DNA of 64,000 nt from Thermasporomyces sp040195635. Its GTDB lineage: Bacteria; Actinomycetota; Actinomycetes; Propionibacteriales; Actinopolymorphaceae. The notes beneath the pieces are model-generated. The model saw only the letters and a list, made by a program, of their open reading frames with translations, made no database searches and was not told the origin of the DNA. Positions 1 to 7,747 of this stretch are shown in pieces. Numbering within the stretch: the stretch's first letter is position 1; each line of letters begins with the position of its first letter. Made by a program: the position numbers and the translations under genes. Location: the NCBI RefSeq assembly GCF_040195635.1, contig NZ_JBEFTX010000006.1, positions 124,001 through 188,000 on the forward strand. The letters are read 5' to 3'.

Positions 1-372
1 TGGGATGTTCTCGATGCCGCGGACCTCGGCGCGGAACCAGGTCTGGTACAGCGGCCGGAGGATGGCCAGGAGGACGTTCTCTGTGAGATCCGGGTCGAAT
101 CCCAGCTCGTCGACCTCGTAGTCGCCGGTCAGCCGGCGCCGGGCGAACTCCAGGCCGGACGAGACCTTGGCCTGCCAGTCGTCACCCAGAGCGCGGGCGG
201 CCACGTCCTGGGCGAGCAGGCTCAGAGTCTCCGCGATGACACCGGACGCGGACCGCGATTCGCCACCGCCGGCGGAGTCCTGCGTGCCTGATCGGGACCG
301 CCTGCCGTCGCCGTCACCATCGGAGTGGTGCGTCCTGATCGGGATAACCTTCGCCTCGGACGAGTCAGCCAT
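1..372 (-). CDS. Lysophospholipid acyltransferase (partial, N-terminal 124 residues)
   Basis: Reading leftward from the ATG at 372, the frame stays open to the window edge. The first 60 or so residues are charged and Gly/Ser-rich. After them comes a segment ending in RAEVRGIENIP, which is the stretch just before the HX4D acyltransferase motif in actinobacterial 1-acyl-sn-glycerol-3-phosphate acyltransferase-like proteins. The catalytic motif itself lies outside the window. The start overlaps the end of the upstream epimerase gene by 8 bases, which suggests translational coupling. The epimerase-acyltransferase pairing matches the Rv0501-Rv0502 order of mycobacteria. The family assignment rests on this N-terminal part and the context; the acyl substrate is unknown. 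Confidence 0.75.
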   Translation of the reverse strand, partial: MADSSEAKVIPIRTHHSDGDGDGRRSRSGTQDSAGGGESRSASGVIAETLSLLAQDVAARALGDDWQAKVSSGLEFARRRLTGDYEVDELGFDPDLTENVLLAILRPLYQTWFRAEVRGIENIP

Positions 373-1414
373 GGCGTTGTGGTACCCCGTTTACTCGCTC
401 CCGCACACCGAGGAACTCTGCGGCCTGCTCTTCGGCGTTCCGAATCCGCCGGGCGCTCAGCATGCCCGCCTCGTGCGCTGCGACGAAGGCGTTGAACGCC
501 TCCGGCGTCGTGTAGATGGGCTTGAAGCCCAGCTCCTCACGCATCCGCGTGGTGTCGACCCCCCGGCCGTAGGTGAGGTAGGACAACTGCTCGGGCGTGA
601 AGTCGGCGACCCGGGCCGCCCGAAATGCCTGGCCGAACGTCGCCACAGCAAACGCCGGAACCGGTGCCGACGGGCGTCCCATCCGCCGGATCGCCTGCGA
701 CAGCATGAGAATCCGGTCGCCGGCGATGTTGAAGGTGCCTGGTACGTCGCTGATGGTGGCGAGCCGCAGGGCCTCCAGCAGGTCGTCCTCGTGGACGAAC
801 TGCAGCCGCGCGTCGAACCCGAGCACGGTGGGAACGACCGGGAGGGTGAAGTAGCGGGTGATCGGGGTCCGTACGCGCGGGCCCATCACGTTGGCGAACC
901 GCAGCATGCTCACGACGACATCGGGCCGGCGCCGGGCGAACCCGCGCACGTAGCCCTCGACTTCCACCGCGTCCTTGGCGAATCCCGACCTTGGCAGGCC
1001 GCGGGGTTCCATGTCCTCGGTGAACATCGCCGGATCGTTGGGCGAGGCGCCGTAGACGGCGGTCGAGGACTTCACGACGACCTTGCGTACGGACGGCAGC
1101 CGCTGGCAGGCCGCCAGCAGCTGCATCGTTCCGATGACGTTGATCTCCTTCATCGTCGCCCGACCACCGGCATGTGCCGGTGCGGCGAGGACGTTGAGAT
1201 GAACCACCGTGTCGACGTCCTCGCGGGCGAGCACCCGCGAGACCACGGGACTGCGCAGGTCGACGCGGACGAACTCGGCCGTGCCCAGGTCATGCCTTGG
1301 GGGTACGACGTCGACGCCGAGCACGCGGTCGACCTCCGGGTCGGCGGCGAGCAGGCGCGCGAACCGGCTCCCGAGGTCGCGGGAGACACCAGTCACCAAT
1401 ACAACGCGCGCCAT
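365..1414 (-). CDS. NAD-dependent epimerase/dehydratase (extended SDR)
   Basis: This 349-residue protein begins with MARVVLVTGVSRDLGSRFA, a Rossmann nucleotide-binding start with a modified TGxxGxxG motif. Extended-SDR features follow: DVDTVVHLNVLA, a catalytic-type Ser-Thr region (VVKSSTAVYG), and FVHEDDLLEAL near residue 210. It resembles the GalE2/Rv0501 family of actinobacterial NAD-dependent epimerases. The sugar-nucleotide substrate is not known. The canonical YxxxK is not obvious, so the protein may be a reductase or regulator-like member. The gene lies 76 bases downstream of the bS22 gene and overlaps the acyltransferase start, so the three probably form one transcript. Confidence 0.85.
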   Translation of the reverse strand: MARVVLVTGVSRDLGSRFARLLAADPEVDRVLGVDVVPPRHDLGTAEFVRVDLRSPVVSRVLAREDVDTVVHLNVLAAPAHAGGRATMKEINVIGTMQLLAACQRLPSVRKVVVKSSTAVYGASPNDPAMFTEDMEPRGLPRSGFAKDAVEVEGYVRGFARRRPDVVVSMLRFANVMGPRVRTPITRYFTLPVVPTVLGFDARLQFVHEDDLLEALRLATISDVPGTFNIAGDRILMLSQAIRRMGRPSAPVPAFAVATFGQAFRAARVADFTPEQLSYLTYGRGVDTTRMREELGFKPIYTTPEAFNAFVAAHEAGMLSARRIRNAEEQAAEFLGVRERVNGVPQRHG

Positions 1415-1490
1415 CTGCGCCTCACCCCGTGGTGGACAGCTTCGACCTTACGGTGCACGCGATCAATCCCTGCTGCGGCACGAAGAGTTG

Positions 1491-1592
1491 CTACTTCCCC
1501 AGACGCCTACGCTGGACGCGGGTCTTCTTGAGGAGCTTACGGTGCTTCTTCTTGGCCATTCGCTTGCGACGCTTCTTGATGACAGAACCCAC
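1491..1592 (-). CDS. Small ribosomal subunit protein bS22 (AURKAIP1/COX24 domain, 33 aa)
   Basis: A 33-codon gene starts at GTG (1592). It encodes a protein that is more than half Lys and Arg, opening with MGSVIKKRRKRMAKKKHRK and ending RRRLGK. This sequence is essentially invariant in actinobacteria, where it is annotated as an AURKAIP1/COX24 domain protein; in mycobacterial ribosome structures it is bS22, bound near the decoding centre. A purine-rich Shine-Dalgarno (GAAAGG) lies just upstream. Its place directly before the epimerase and acyltransferase genes matches Rv0500B. The BldC-type HTH gene that usually precedes it is absent here; repeat DNA and acuC lie upstream instead. Confidence 0.93.
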   Translation of the reverse strand: MGSVIKKRRKRMAKKKHRKLLKKTRVQRRRLGK

Positions 1593-1820
1593 GCGGAACC
1601 CTTTCGGATTGTTTCGTACCCCGACGATTGCGCACCCGAACGCAGGACTTCCGGACCGTTTCCGACCGGCGTATGCGGGATGTGGACCGACGCGCCCTCA
1701 CAGGGTACAGCTCACCGTCTGGCCGCTCCCCCGCGCTGCCTGGTGTCGACGTACGGCCCCGGGGCCCGTCCCGGCCGCCGCGCAGGTCTCACGTCCTCAT
1801 CCACCCCGGCCTCCCACCAA

Positions 1821-1886
1821 CCCGTGATCATGATCGTGATCATGAAGGTCCTGCGGGTCCATCGCCGATTTCCTTCATGATCATGG
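1821..1886 (+). repeat. GATC palindromic element, copy A
   Basis: The long arm CCCGTGATCATGATCGTG continues into ATCATGAAG. A roughly 20-base centre (GTCCTGCGGGTCCATCGCCG) and TTTCCTTCATGATCATGG follow. The outer arms are inverted repeats, so the RNA would fold into a hairpin. The copy lies between acuC and the bS22 gene. It is one of seven related copies in the window (A-G) and is close in sequence to copies E and G. Confidence 0.9.
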
Positions 1887-1897
1887 ACCAGGCCCAG

Positions 1898-1951
1898 GGT
1901 CAGGTCGATGGGGCTGGTCAGGTCGATGGCGCGGGTCAGGTCGATGGCGCG
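1898..1951 (+). repeat. Tandem array, 3 x 18 bp
   Basis: Three direct copies of GGTCAGGTCGATGGCGCG lie here, the first slightly diverged. The acuC stop codon (TCA at 1972-1974 on the plus strand) sits 20 bases on, in a further degenerate GGTCAGG unit, so the array begins at the end of the gene. Confidence 0.85.
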
Positions 1952-1971
1952 CAGAGCAGCGATGGTGAGGG

Positions 1972-3201
1972 TCAGGGGTGGTCGGCGTCGAGGCCGTGGA
2001 GGGGAAAGACCGCCCGTCGGGTAGTACGAATCGTCCGGTCGATCTCGTCGCCCGGGTCGTAGCCGGCGGACCAGTCGGAGTACGAAGCGGACTCGCCGTC
2101 CGTCATCACCACGGGGGCGGTACGCCGGCACTCGACGGCCACCTGTTCTCGCCAGGTGGCTGGAGTCTCGGTGTTCGGATCGAGTGGACTCCCACCCGCG
2201 ATGGCGAGCAGGTGACTCCAGGTCCGCGGCACGACGTCGACCAGGGCGTACCCCCCACCGCCCGTCGCCACCCACCGACCCTCGCACAGCTCGTGCGCGA
2301 GTTCGTGCACCGCGAGAGCGGCGGCCCGCTGACCGTCGACCGACAGCGCGAGGTGGGCGAGCGGATCCAGCCGGTGGCTGTCGCAGCCATGCTGGCTCAC
2401 GAGCACCGTCGGCGCGAACGCGCGTAGCAGCGGCGGCACGACCGCGTGGAACGCCCGCAGCCAGCCGGCGTCATCCGTACCCCCTGGCAAGGCGACGTTG
2501 ACAGCCGACCCTTCCGCGTCCGGACCGCCTGTCTCGGTGGGAAATCCGCTGAACCACGGGAACAGCGTCCGCGGCGTCTCGTGCAGGCTGATCGTGAGGA
2601 CCCGGGGGTCGTCGTAGAACATCTCCTGTACGCCGTCGCCGTGGTGCACGTCGAGGTCGAGATAGGCGACCCGCGGGCATCCGGCGTCCAGCAGCCACGC
2701 GATCGCGAGCGCAGGATCGTTGTAGACGCAGAACCCGCTGGCCGCGGCGGGCATCGCGTGATGCAGGCCGCCCGCGACGTTGACCGCGTGCAACGCCTCG
2801 CCGGTCCAGACGATCCGCGCCGCCTCGACACTCGCGCCGGCGATGTGGGCCGACGCCTCGTGCATGCCGGTGAACGTCGGATTGTCCGACGTGCCGAGGC
2901 CCGCGTCCAGGTCTGTCAAGGCCGGGTTGACACTGCTGCGTTTGACCGCCTCGATGTACGCCGGTGCATGAACCCTGGCGAGCAGATCCTCCGACGCGAC
3001 AGGTGCGGCCACCCGCCTGAGCCCGTCGGCCCCTTGGCCGGCACCGTGGCCGCCTCCGGAGCTGCCCGGGCCGTGGATGAGTCCCAGGTCGCTCGACAAG
3101 GCGACGGTGAGCTTGACGCGGATCGGTGCGAGGGGATGCATGGGCCCGAAGTTGTAGGCCGTCAAGTCCTCGTCATAGACCAGTCGCGCGGATCCTGTCA
3201 T
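1972..3201 (-). CDS. acuC: AcuC-type histone deacetylase superfamily protein
   Basis: A 409-residue zinc-dependent deacetylase of the arginase/HDAC fold. The chosen start, MTGSARLVYDEDLTAYNFG, fits the conserved AcuC N-terminus; an upstream in-frame start would add 17 residues that do not fit the family. The motifs seen are NFGPMHPLAPIR near the start, HHAMPAAASGFCVYND, the metal-binding/catalytic YLDLDVHHGDGVQEMF, and a C-terminal GGGGY. In Bacillus, AcuC deacetylates and reactivates acetyl-CoA synthetase; the same role is inferred here and fits ramB and aceA about 8 kb away. The last codons run into a GGTCAGG repeat. Confidence 0.9.
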   Translation of the reverse strand: MTGSARLVYDEDLTAYNFGPMHPLAPIRVKLTVALSSDLGLIHGPGSSGGGHGAGQGADGLRRVAAPVASEDLLARVHAPAYIEAVKRSSVNPALTDLDAGLGTSDNPTFTGMHEASAHIAGASVEAARIVWTGEALHAVNVAGGLHHAMPAAASGFCVYNDPALAIAWLLDAGCPRVAYLDLDVHHGDGVQEMFYDDPRVLTISLHETPRTLFPWFSGFPTETGGPDAEGSAVNVALPGGTDDAGWLRAFHAVVPPLLRAFAPTVLVSQHGCDSHRLDPLAHLALSVDGQRAAALAVHELAHELCEGRWVATGGGGYALVDVVPRTWSHLLAIAGGSPLDPNTETPATWREQVAVECRRTAPVVMTDGESASYSDWSAGYDPGDEIDRTIRTTRRAVFPLHGLDADHP

Positions 3202-3256
3202 GGTGTCCAGCCTGCCCCAGTACCCCACCGGTGCGCGAGGTGACCCCGGCACGTCT

Positions 3257-3395
3257 GTGCGGTGTCAGGACTGTGCGGCGTCAGCGCGGTGCGGTGTCAG
3301 GACTGTGCGGTGTCAGGATTGTGCGGGGTCAGGGGCTGCCCGCGGGGTCAGGGGCTGCCCGCGGGGTCAGGGGCTGCCCGCGGGGTCAGGCCAGG
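3257..3395 (+). repeat. Two adjoining tandem arrays (about 16 bp and 18 bp units)
   Basis: The left half repeats a GTGCGGTGTCAGGACT-like unit of 16-18 bases. The right half repeats GGGCTGCCCGCGGGGTCA (18 bases) at least three times. The ROK kinase stop codon (TCA at 3367-3369) lies inside the second array, so the final residues DPAGSP are encoded by a repeat unit. The arrays fill the spacer between acuC and the ROK gene. Confidence 0.85.
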
Positions 3396-4302
3396 TGCGG
3401 GCGAGGAGTGCCGCACCGACAACGCCGGACTCGTCGCCCAACTCCGCGGCCACGACCGTGGGCTTCCGCTGGAACGTCAGGCTCTCGCGCAGCGCGGCAC
3501 GTACGGGCGCCAGGAGTTGCTCACCGGCGAGTGCGAGGCCACCACCGACGACGACCGTGTCGGACCCGAAGACGGTCACCGCACTCGCCAGAGCCCCGGC
3601 GAGCGCCGACGTCGCATCGGTGACAACCGCGACGGCAGCGGGATCCCCGGCCGAGGCTCGGCGCATGACCTCCGCGGCGGACAGGTCTGCCCTCGAGGTT
3701 CGTTCCTGGTAGCGGCGTACGAGGGACGTCGCCGACGCGACCGTCGCCAGGCAGCCACGCTGCCCGCATCCGCACGCGTCACCATCGGGGTCGACGACGA
3801 CATGGCCCAACTGGCCGGCGTACCCACCACCGCGAAGCAGGCGGCCGTCGGCCACCACGCCGGCACCGATGCCGGTACCGAGTGTCACCAGAAGCAGGTC
3901 GGAGCTGCGACGTCCGGCGCCGACCTGCCATTCGGCAAGGCAGGCGGAGCGTACGTCGTGGCCGAGCGTCACCGGTAGCCCGGTCCGCGCGGCGAGGAGG
4001 TCCCGCACCGGGGTGTCACGCCAGCCGAGGTTGGCGGCCAGGACGGCGACGCCGCGCGGTTCGTCGATGATCCCGGGTACGGCGACGCCGAGGCCACCGA
4101 TCTGCTCATCCTGGCGCAGTGCCTTGACGATCTCGGCGACGGCGGACAGGACGGCTTCGGGGTCGCTGCGATCAGGTGTCGGACACCCGGCCCTGGCCAG
4201 GATCCGCCCGGCGTCGTCCACCAGCGCCGCCTTGATGCGCGTACCGCCGACGTCGACCCCAATGACCCCTTCGTACGAACCAACCACGCTCACGCCGGCC
4301 AT
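3367..4302 (-). CDS. ROK family sugar kinase (glucokinase-like)
   Basis: A 311-residue ROK protein without an N-terminal HTH, so it is an enzyme rather than a repressor. VIGVDVGGTRIKAALVD at residues 13-29 is the phosphate-binding ATPase motif. LGHDVRSACLAEW and VTLGTGIGAGVV form the catalytic and ATP sites. GHVVVDPDGDACGCGQRGCL carries the zinc-binding Cys triad typical of ROK glucokinases. Glucose or a related hexose is the likely substrate, by family. The gene is divergent from the NUDIX gene across a tandem array. Its C-terminal codons and stop are part of an 18-bp repeat. Confidence 0.88.
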   Translation of the reverse strand: MAGVSVVGSYEGVIGVDVGGTRIKAALVDDAGRILARAGCPTPDRSDPEAVLSAVAEIVKALRQDEQIGGLGVAVPGIIDEPRGVAVLAANLGWRDTPVRDLLAARTGLPVTLGHDVRSACLAEWQVGAGRRSSDLLLVTLGTGIGAGVVADGRLLRGGGYAGQLGHVVVDPDGDACGCGQRGCLATVASATSLVRRYQERTSRADLSAAEVMRRASAGDPAAVAVVTDATSALAGALASAVTVFGSDTVVVGGGLALAGEQLLAPVRAALRESLTFQRKPTVVAAELGDESGVVGAALLARTWPDPAGSP

Positions 4303-4342
4303 CCTGCCGGCGGACGCCGACGCTGGCGACCCCGGAGGGCTC

Positions 4343-4409
4343 GGTCCGAGACAGCAGGCGGTCCGAGACAGCAGGCGGTCCGAGACAGCAGGCGGTCCGA
4401 GACAGCGGT
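4343..4409 (+). repeat. Tandem array, about 4 x 17 bp
   Basis: The unit GGTCCGAGACAGCAGGC is repeated almost perfectly, with a truncated last copy. It lies between the divergent starts of the ROK kinase (4302) and the NUDIX gene (4497), so it sits in the presumed promoter space of both genes. Confidence 0.9.
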
Positions 4410-4496
4410 CGGGCGAAAGCCGCCACGGACGGGCAACCGCAACGGGCGTGGTGGTCCGGGCGGGACGGTCGTCGGTGGGTCCTATAGTCCGGGCTC

Positions 4497-5093
4497 ATGG
4501 ACCAGCCGCCAACGAGCCCCGCGTCCCGCTATCCCCTGCTGCACGCCCCCCAGCGCTGGGCATGGGCGGGGCTCGACGCGCAGTTCTCCACGGAGTCGCC
4601 GCCCGACGGGCTGGTCCAGAGCATCCACATCGTCGGCTTCGTGGGCGAGATGGTCGTGGTGTGCCGGACGGACGGCGGCGACTGGTTCCTGCCCGGCGGC
4701 ACCCGCGAACCCGGCGAGTCGGTCGTACAGACCGTCGACCGGGAGATCGCCGAGGAGGCGGGCGCGCGGCGGATCGGCGCGTTGCGCTGGTTCGGCGCCC
4801 ACCACTGCGTCGGTGACGGACCCGCGCCTTACCGGCCGCACCTGCCGCACCCGGAGAAGGCCTGGCTGTGGTGCCTGACCGAGGTGGTCCTCGACTCCTC
4901 GCCCACCAACCCACCCGACGGTGAGCATGTCGTGGAGGTACGCGCCGCGACCGTCGACGACGCGTCCGACCTGCTCCGCACCAACGAGGACTGGTATCCC
5001 GAACTTCTCGCCCTGGCCTGCGAGATCCGCTCCGCGACGACGCGACCCTGCGATGACACTGACCTGTCGGAGATCCCTCGCCGCACGACGTAG
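4497..5093 (+). CDS. NUDIX hydrolase
   Basis: A 198-residue protein with one clear NUDIX box at about residues 66-89: GGTREPGESVVQTVDREI followed by AEEAGA. All metal-binding glutamates of GX5EX7REUXEEXGU are present. It should hydrolyse a nucleoside diphosphate linked to another moiety with Mg2+. The flanking regions do not identify the substrate (8-oxo-dGTP, ADP-ribose or other). It is convergent with two GNAT genes, with a hairpin terminator between. Confidence 0.9.
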   Translation: MDQPPTSPASRYPLLHAPQRWAWAGLDAQFSTESPPDGLVQSIHIVGFVGEMVVVCRTDGGDWFLPGGTREPGESVVQTVDREIAEEAGARRIGALRWFGAHHCVGDGPAPYRPHLPHPEKAWLWCLTEVVLDSSPTNPPDGEHVVEVRAATVDDASDLLRTNEDWYPELLALACEIRSATTRPCDDTDLSEIPRRTT

Positions 5094-5117
5094 AGCAGTC
5101 AAAGCACGCAGCCCACG

Positions 5118-5152
5118 GCCGGCTTCCGGAGAGCGTGATCAGCCAAGCCGGC
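5118..5152. terminator. Bidirectional hairpin between NUDIX and GNAT genes
   Basis: GCCGGCTT (5118-5125) pairs perfectly with AAGCCGGC (5145-5152) around a 19-base loop. It lies between convergent genes. No T-tract follows, which is common in high-GC actinomycetes. Confidence 0.5.
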
Positions 5153-5163
5153 GGCCAGCGTGA

Positions 5164-5787
5164 TCAGCTTGATGAGCGAAGCGGACGAACCATGTCGGCC
5201 TTGACGAGGCGTGGATCAGACGGATGAGGAACCTGCCCGCCGGTACGCACGAAGCCGCAGCGTGCGTAGAGGCGTTCGGCCGGAACATTGCCGTCGGTCA
5301 CCCTCAGATGGACCCGTTCTGCGCCCTGGGTCCGCGCCCAGGCGAGGACCTCCTCGACCAGGGCCACACCGAGTCCGCGCCGCCGCGCACTCGGGCTCAC
5401 CCACATGAAAACCAGATCGACCGTGGCGGCCGAGTCCTCCCCCGACTCCGCTGCCTGGTCGGCCCATCCGCCGCAGAGGCCCACCAGGGTGCGGTCGGTC
5501 CCGGGGCGGTCAGCTCCGAACCTGGCGCCGAACATCGCACTGCGGGCGGAGTCGCGCTCCAACCACCGCTGCCACTCGCGATCGGGCAGGGCCGCGGTCT
5601 GTTCGTACGTCGCACCGTACGCCCACGGCGCCTCACGCAGCGCCGTCAGGCGGATCTCCCGGAGTGCAGGCCATTCATCGGGCAGCAGCCGGCGGATGAT
5701 CACATCGACCGGGTCTGCCCCGGCTGGGCTGGTCTCCAGATTGGCCATGGCCGGCATCATGGCAGCAGACAACCGAACCACGGCCAC
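5164..5787 (-). CDS. GNAT family N-acetyltransferase
   Basis: A 207-residue GNAT-fold protein. The acetyl-CoA pyrophosphate-binding loop is visible as SPSARRRGLGVALVEEVLAW (about residues 130-149). The C-terminal RVTDGNVPAERLYARCGF is the usual motif B. It is a close paralogue of the next gene (shared LREIRLTALRE and ARCGFVRTG patterns), so the two arose by tandem duplication. The substrate is unknown. The GTG start at 5787 is uncertain; an ATG about 13 codons in would also work. It lies 36 bases downstream of its paralogue and is probably cotranscribed. Confidence 0.85.
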   Translation of the reverse strand: MAVVRLSAAMMPAMANLETSPAGADPVDVIIRRLLPDEWPALREIRLTALREAPWAYGATYEQTAALPDREWQRWLERDSARSAMFGARFGADRPGTDRTLVGLCGGWADQAAESGEDSAATVDLVFMWVSPSARRRGLGVALVEEVLAWARTQGAERVHLRVTDGNVPAERLYARCGFVRTGGQVPHPSDPRLVKADMVRPLRSSS

Positions 5788-5823
5788 CGGATATTACGCA
5801 CGAGCAACCACCAAATGTGGCGC

Positions 5824-6384
5824 TCACTGGAGTGGGCGGACCATCCCGATCACGGTCAGGCTCGGGTCGGAGAGAAGTGGCTCCCGCTCACCGGTACGCA
5901 CGAAACCGCAGCGCTCGTACAGCCGCAGCGCCGCAAGGTTCCCCTCGGTCACCCAGAGGTGAAGGCGCTCGGCACCGATCGCACGTCCCCAGGCGAGGAC
6001 CGGCTCCACCAGCACTTCGCCCACCCGGCGCCCTCGCGCGTTCGGACTCACCCACATCGACACGAGTTCCACAGTGCGCGCGGACGGGTCGTCGACGAAT
6101 CCACCGCTCAGCCCGGCAAGTGAGCGGTCGGATCCGGCGAGGGCGGCGCCGAACGTCGCGCTCCTGGTGGACTCCGGCTCCAGCCGCCGGCGCCAGTCGC
6201 TCTCGGTGAAGGCGGCTTCCCTGGAGTACGTCGACCCGAAGGCCGATGGCGACTCGCGCAGGGCCGCCAGGCGAATGTCCCGCAGCACGCGCCAGTCGTC
6301 GGGCGTCAGGCGGCGAACCCGCACCGCAGCCGCGCCTGTCTCCGCGCGGTCGCCGGTCGACGCGCCCACCTCCACCTCGGTCAT
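5824..6384 (-). CDS. GNAT family N-acetyltransferase (tandem paralogue)
   Basis: About 186 residues if started at the ATG giving MTEVEVGASTG; an upstream ATG would add 12 residues. The acetyl-CoA loop is SPNARGRRVGEVLVEPVLAW, followed by WVTEGNLAALRLYERCGF. It aligns with the neighbouring GNAT along nearly its full length, including the end MVRPL. The N-terminal 30 residues are Ala/Thr-rich and less conserved. The substrate is unknown. It is transcribed away from trpS, so the trpS leader shares this upstream region. Confidence 0.85.
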   Translation of the reverse strand: MTEVEVGASTGDRAETGAAAVRVRRLTPDDWRVLRDIRLAALRESPSAFGSTYSREAAFTESDWRRRLEPESTRSATFGAALAGSDRSLAGLSGGFVDDPSARTVELVSMWVSPNARGRRVGEVLVEPVLAWGRAIGAERLHLWVTEGNLAALRLYERCGFVRTGEREPLLSDPSLTVIGMVRPLQ

Positions 6385-6436
6385 GCGGGCATCTTTCCAG
6401 CCGGGATGGGGGCGAGCCATCGGTTATCGTGAGGAC

Positions 6437-6540
6437 GTGCGTACGCCACGACTCCTTGGTTGGCGGGCCGCCCAGGGCGGCCCGATATCCGTGCGTACGT
6501 AAGAGATCTCGTCCACGGCCGCCCCTCGCGCGGGCGGCCG
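6437..6540 (+). promoter_or_regulatory. Putative tryptophan attenuator / leader peptide upstream of trpS
   Basis: A 21-codon leader ORF (GTG 6437 to TAA 6502) carries one Trp codon (6461-6463) that abuts a 9-bp perfect hairpin (6464-6472 with 6476-6484). A second perfect 9-bp hairpin follows (6516-6524 with 6532-6540). Segment 2 (GGCGGCC, 6476-6482) can instead pair with segment 3 (GGCCGCC, 6517-6523). This is the 1:2, 2:3, 3:4 layout of a ribosome-mediated attenuator. An auxiliary tryptophanyl-tRNA synthetase gene of Streptomyces is known to be controlled in this way. A single Trp codon and the lack of a T-run keep the call tentative. Confidence 0.45.
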
Positions 6541-6607
6541 ACCTGTCGTGTGTGACAGCGCTGATGACCCCGCCGGGGGCGGCTTTCCACCTCCGAAGGA
6601 GCCCCCC

Positions 6608-7657
6608 ATGTCCGCCACGACTGCGACCACGACGCCGGGCACCTCGCGCGGCGGTCTCGTATCCCCGGGCCTGCCCGCGACGCGCACCATCTTCTCCGGT
6701 ATCAAACCGACCGGCCGACTGACGCTCGGCAACTACTACGGTGCGCTTCGCAGGTTCGTCGACGTCCAGAACCAGGCGAGATGCGTGTTCTCCATCGTCA
6801 ACCTGCACGCGTTGACCGTCGAACATGATCCGGAACGGCTCCGGCAGCTCACCCGTGAGGCCGCGACGCTCTTCCTCGCCGCCGGGCTCGATCCGCAGGC
6901 CTGCGTCATCGTCCGGCAGAGTGACGTGCCGGCCCACACCGAACTGGCGTACCTCCTCGAGTCGACGGTGTACGTCGGCGAACTCACCCGGATGATCCAG
7001 TACCGCGAGAAAGGGCGCGGCCGACCGAAGACCCGCGCATCGCTGCTCACCTATCCGGCACTGATGGCGGCGGACATCCTGCTCTACGGCAGCACCGAGG
7101 TACCCGTCGGCGACGACCAGACGCAGCATCTGGAGCTGACCCGGACCCTGGCGGTGCGGTTCAACCGGACGTACGGCGAGGTGTTCGTCGTACCGGAGCT
7201 GAGTCGTGCGGTCGTGGCCGCGCGGGTGATGGACCTGGCGGCGCCGACCACGAAGATGAGCAAGGACGCCCCGGAGGACTCGATGGGCGCGATCCGGCTG
7301 CTCGACCCGCCTGATGTCGTACGCCGGAAGGTCATGCGCGCTGTCACCGACGCCGGCCGGGAGGTGCGGTACGACGTGGAACGCCAACCGGGGGTCGCGA
7401 ACCTGCTCGACATCCTCGCGGCTTGCCGAGGCGGCACCGATCCCGCTGGCCTCGCGGGCGGATATTCGTCGTACGGCGCACTCAAACGCGATGTCGCCGA
7501 CGCGGTGGTGGCGGTGGTGGAACCGCTGCGGACGCGGTACGCCGAGCTGGCAGCCGATCCGGGCTACGTCGAGGAGGCGTTGCGGCTCGGTGCCGAGCGA
7601 GCGCGGGCGATGGCGGCGCCGACCCTCGCCGCAGCCAAGGCCGCGATCGGACTGTAG
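6608..7657 (+). CDS. trpS: Tryptophanyl-tRNA synthetase
   Basis: A 349-residue class I aminoacyl-tRNA synthetase that charges tRNA-Trp. GIKPTGRLTLGNYYGA (about 31-46) is the HIGH-type signature in the Bacillus-like form with Thr in place of the first His. TKMSK (215-219) is the KMSKS loop. GDDQTQHLELTR is also characteristic. The start MSATTATTTPG was chosen because GAAGGAG lies about 7 bases upstream; an earlier in-frame start has no such site. The long GC-rich leader with an attenuator-like layout suggests regulation by tryptophan supply. A perfect hairpin terminator follows. Confidence 0.96.
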   Translation: MSATTATTTPGTSRGGLVSPGLPATRTIFSGIKPTGRLTLGNYYGALRRFVDVQNQARCVFSIVNLHALTVEHDPERLRQLTREAATLFLAAGLDPQACVIVRQSDVPAHTELAYLLESTVYVGELTRMIQYREKGRGRPKTRASLLTYPALMAADILLYGSTEVPVGDDQTQHLELTRTLAVRFNRTYGEVFVVPELSRAVVAARVMDLAAPTTKMSKDAPEDSMGAIRLLDPPDVVRRKVMRAVTDAGREVRYDVERQPGVANLLDILAACRGGTDPAGLAGGYSSYGALKRDVADAVVAVVEPLRTRYAELAADPGYVEEALRLGAERARAMAAPTLAAAKAAIGL

Positions 7658-7680
7658 CCGCCAGCCGCCACGGGGTTGTT

Positions 7681-7714
7681 GGAGGTTCGTCGGGATAGCG
7701 GGCGACGAACCTCC
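7681..7714. terminator. Bidirectional terminator between trpS and proC
   Basis: GGAGGTTCGTCG (7681-7692) pairs perfectly over 12 bases with CGACGAACCTCC (7703-7714), with a 10-base loop. It lies between the convergent trpS and proC genes, 23 bases after the trpS stop. Confidence 0.75.
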
Positions 7715-7747
7715 CACAGCTCGCGGACGGGGCGGAGGCGGGGCCGG

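Noticed and set aside
6608..7657. TrpS as a damaged enzyme because the first His of the HIGH motif is Thr
   Set aside because: Thr at this place is normal in Bacillus-type tryptophanyl-tRNA synthetases, and all other motifs are intact.
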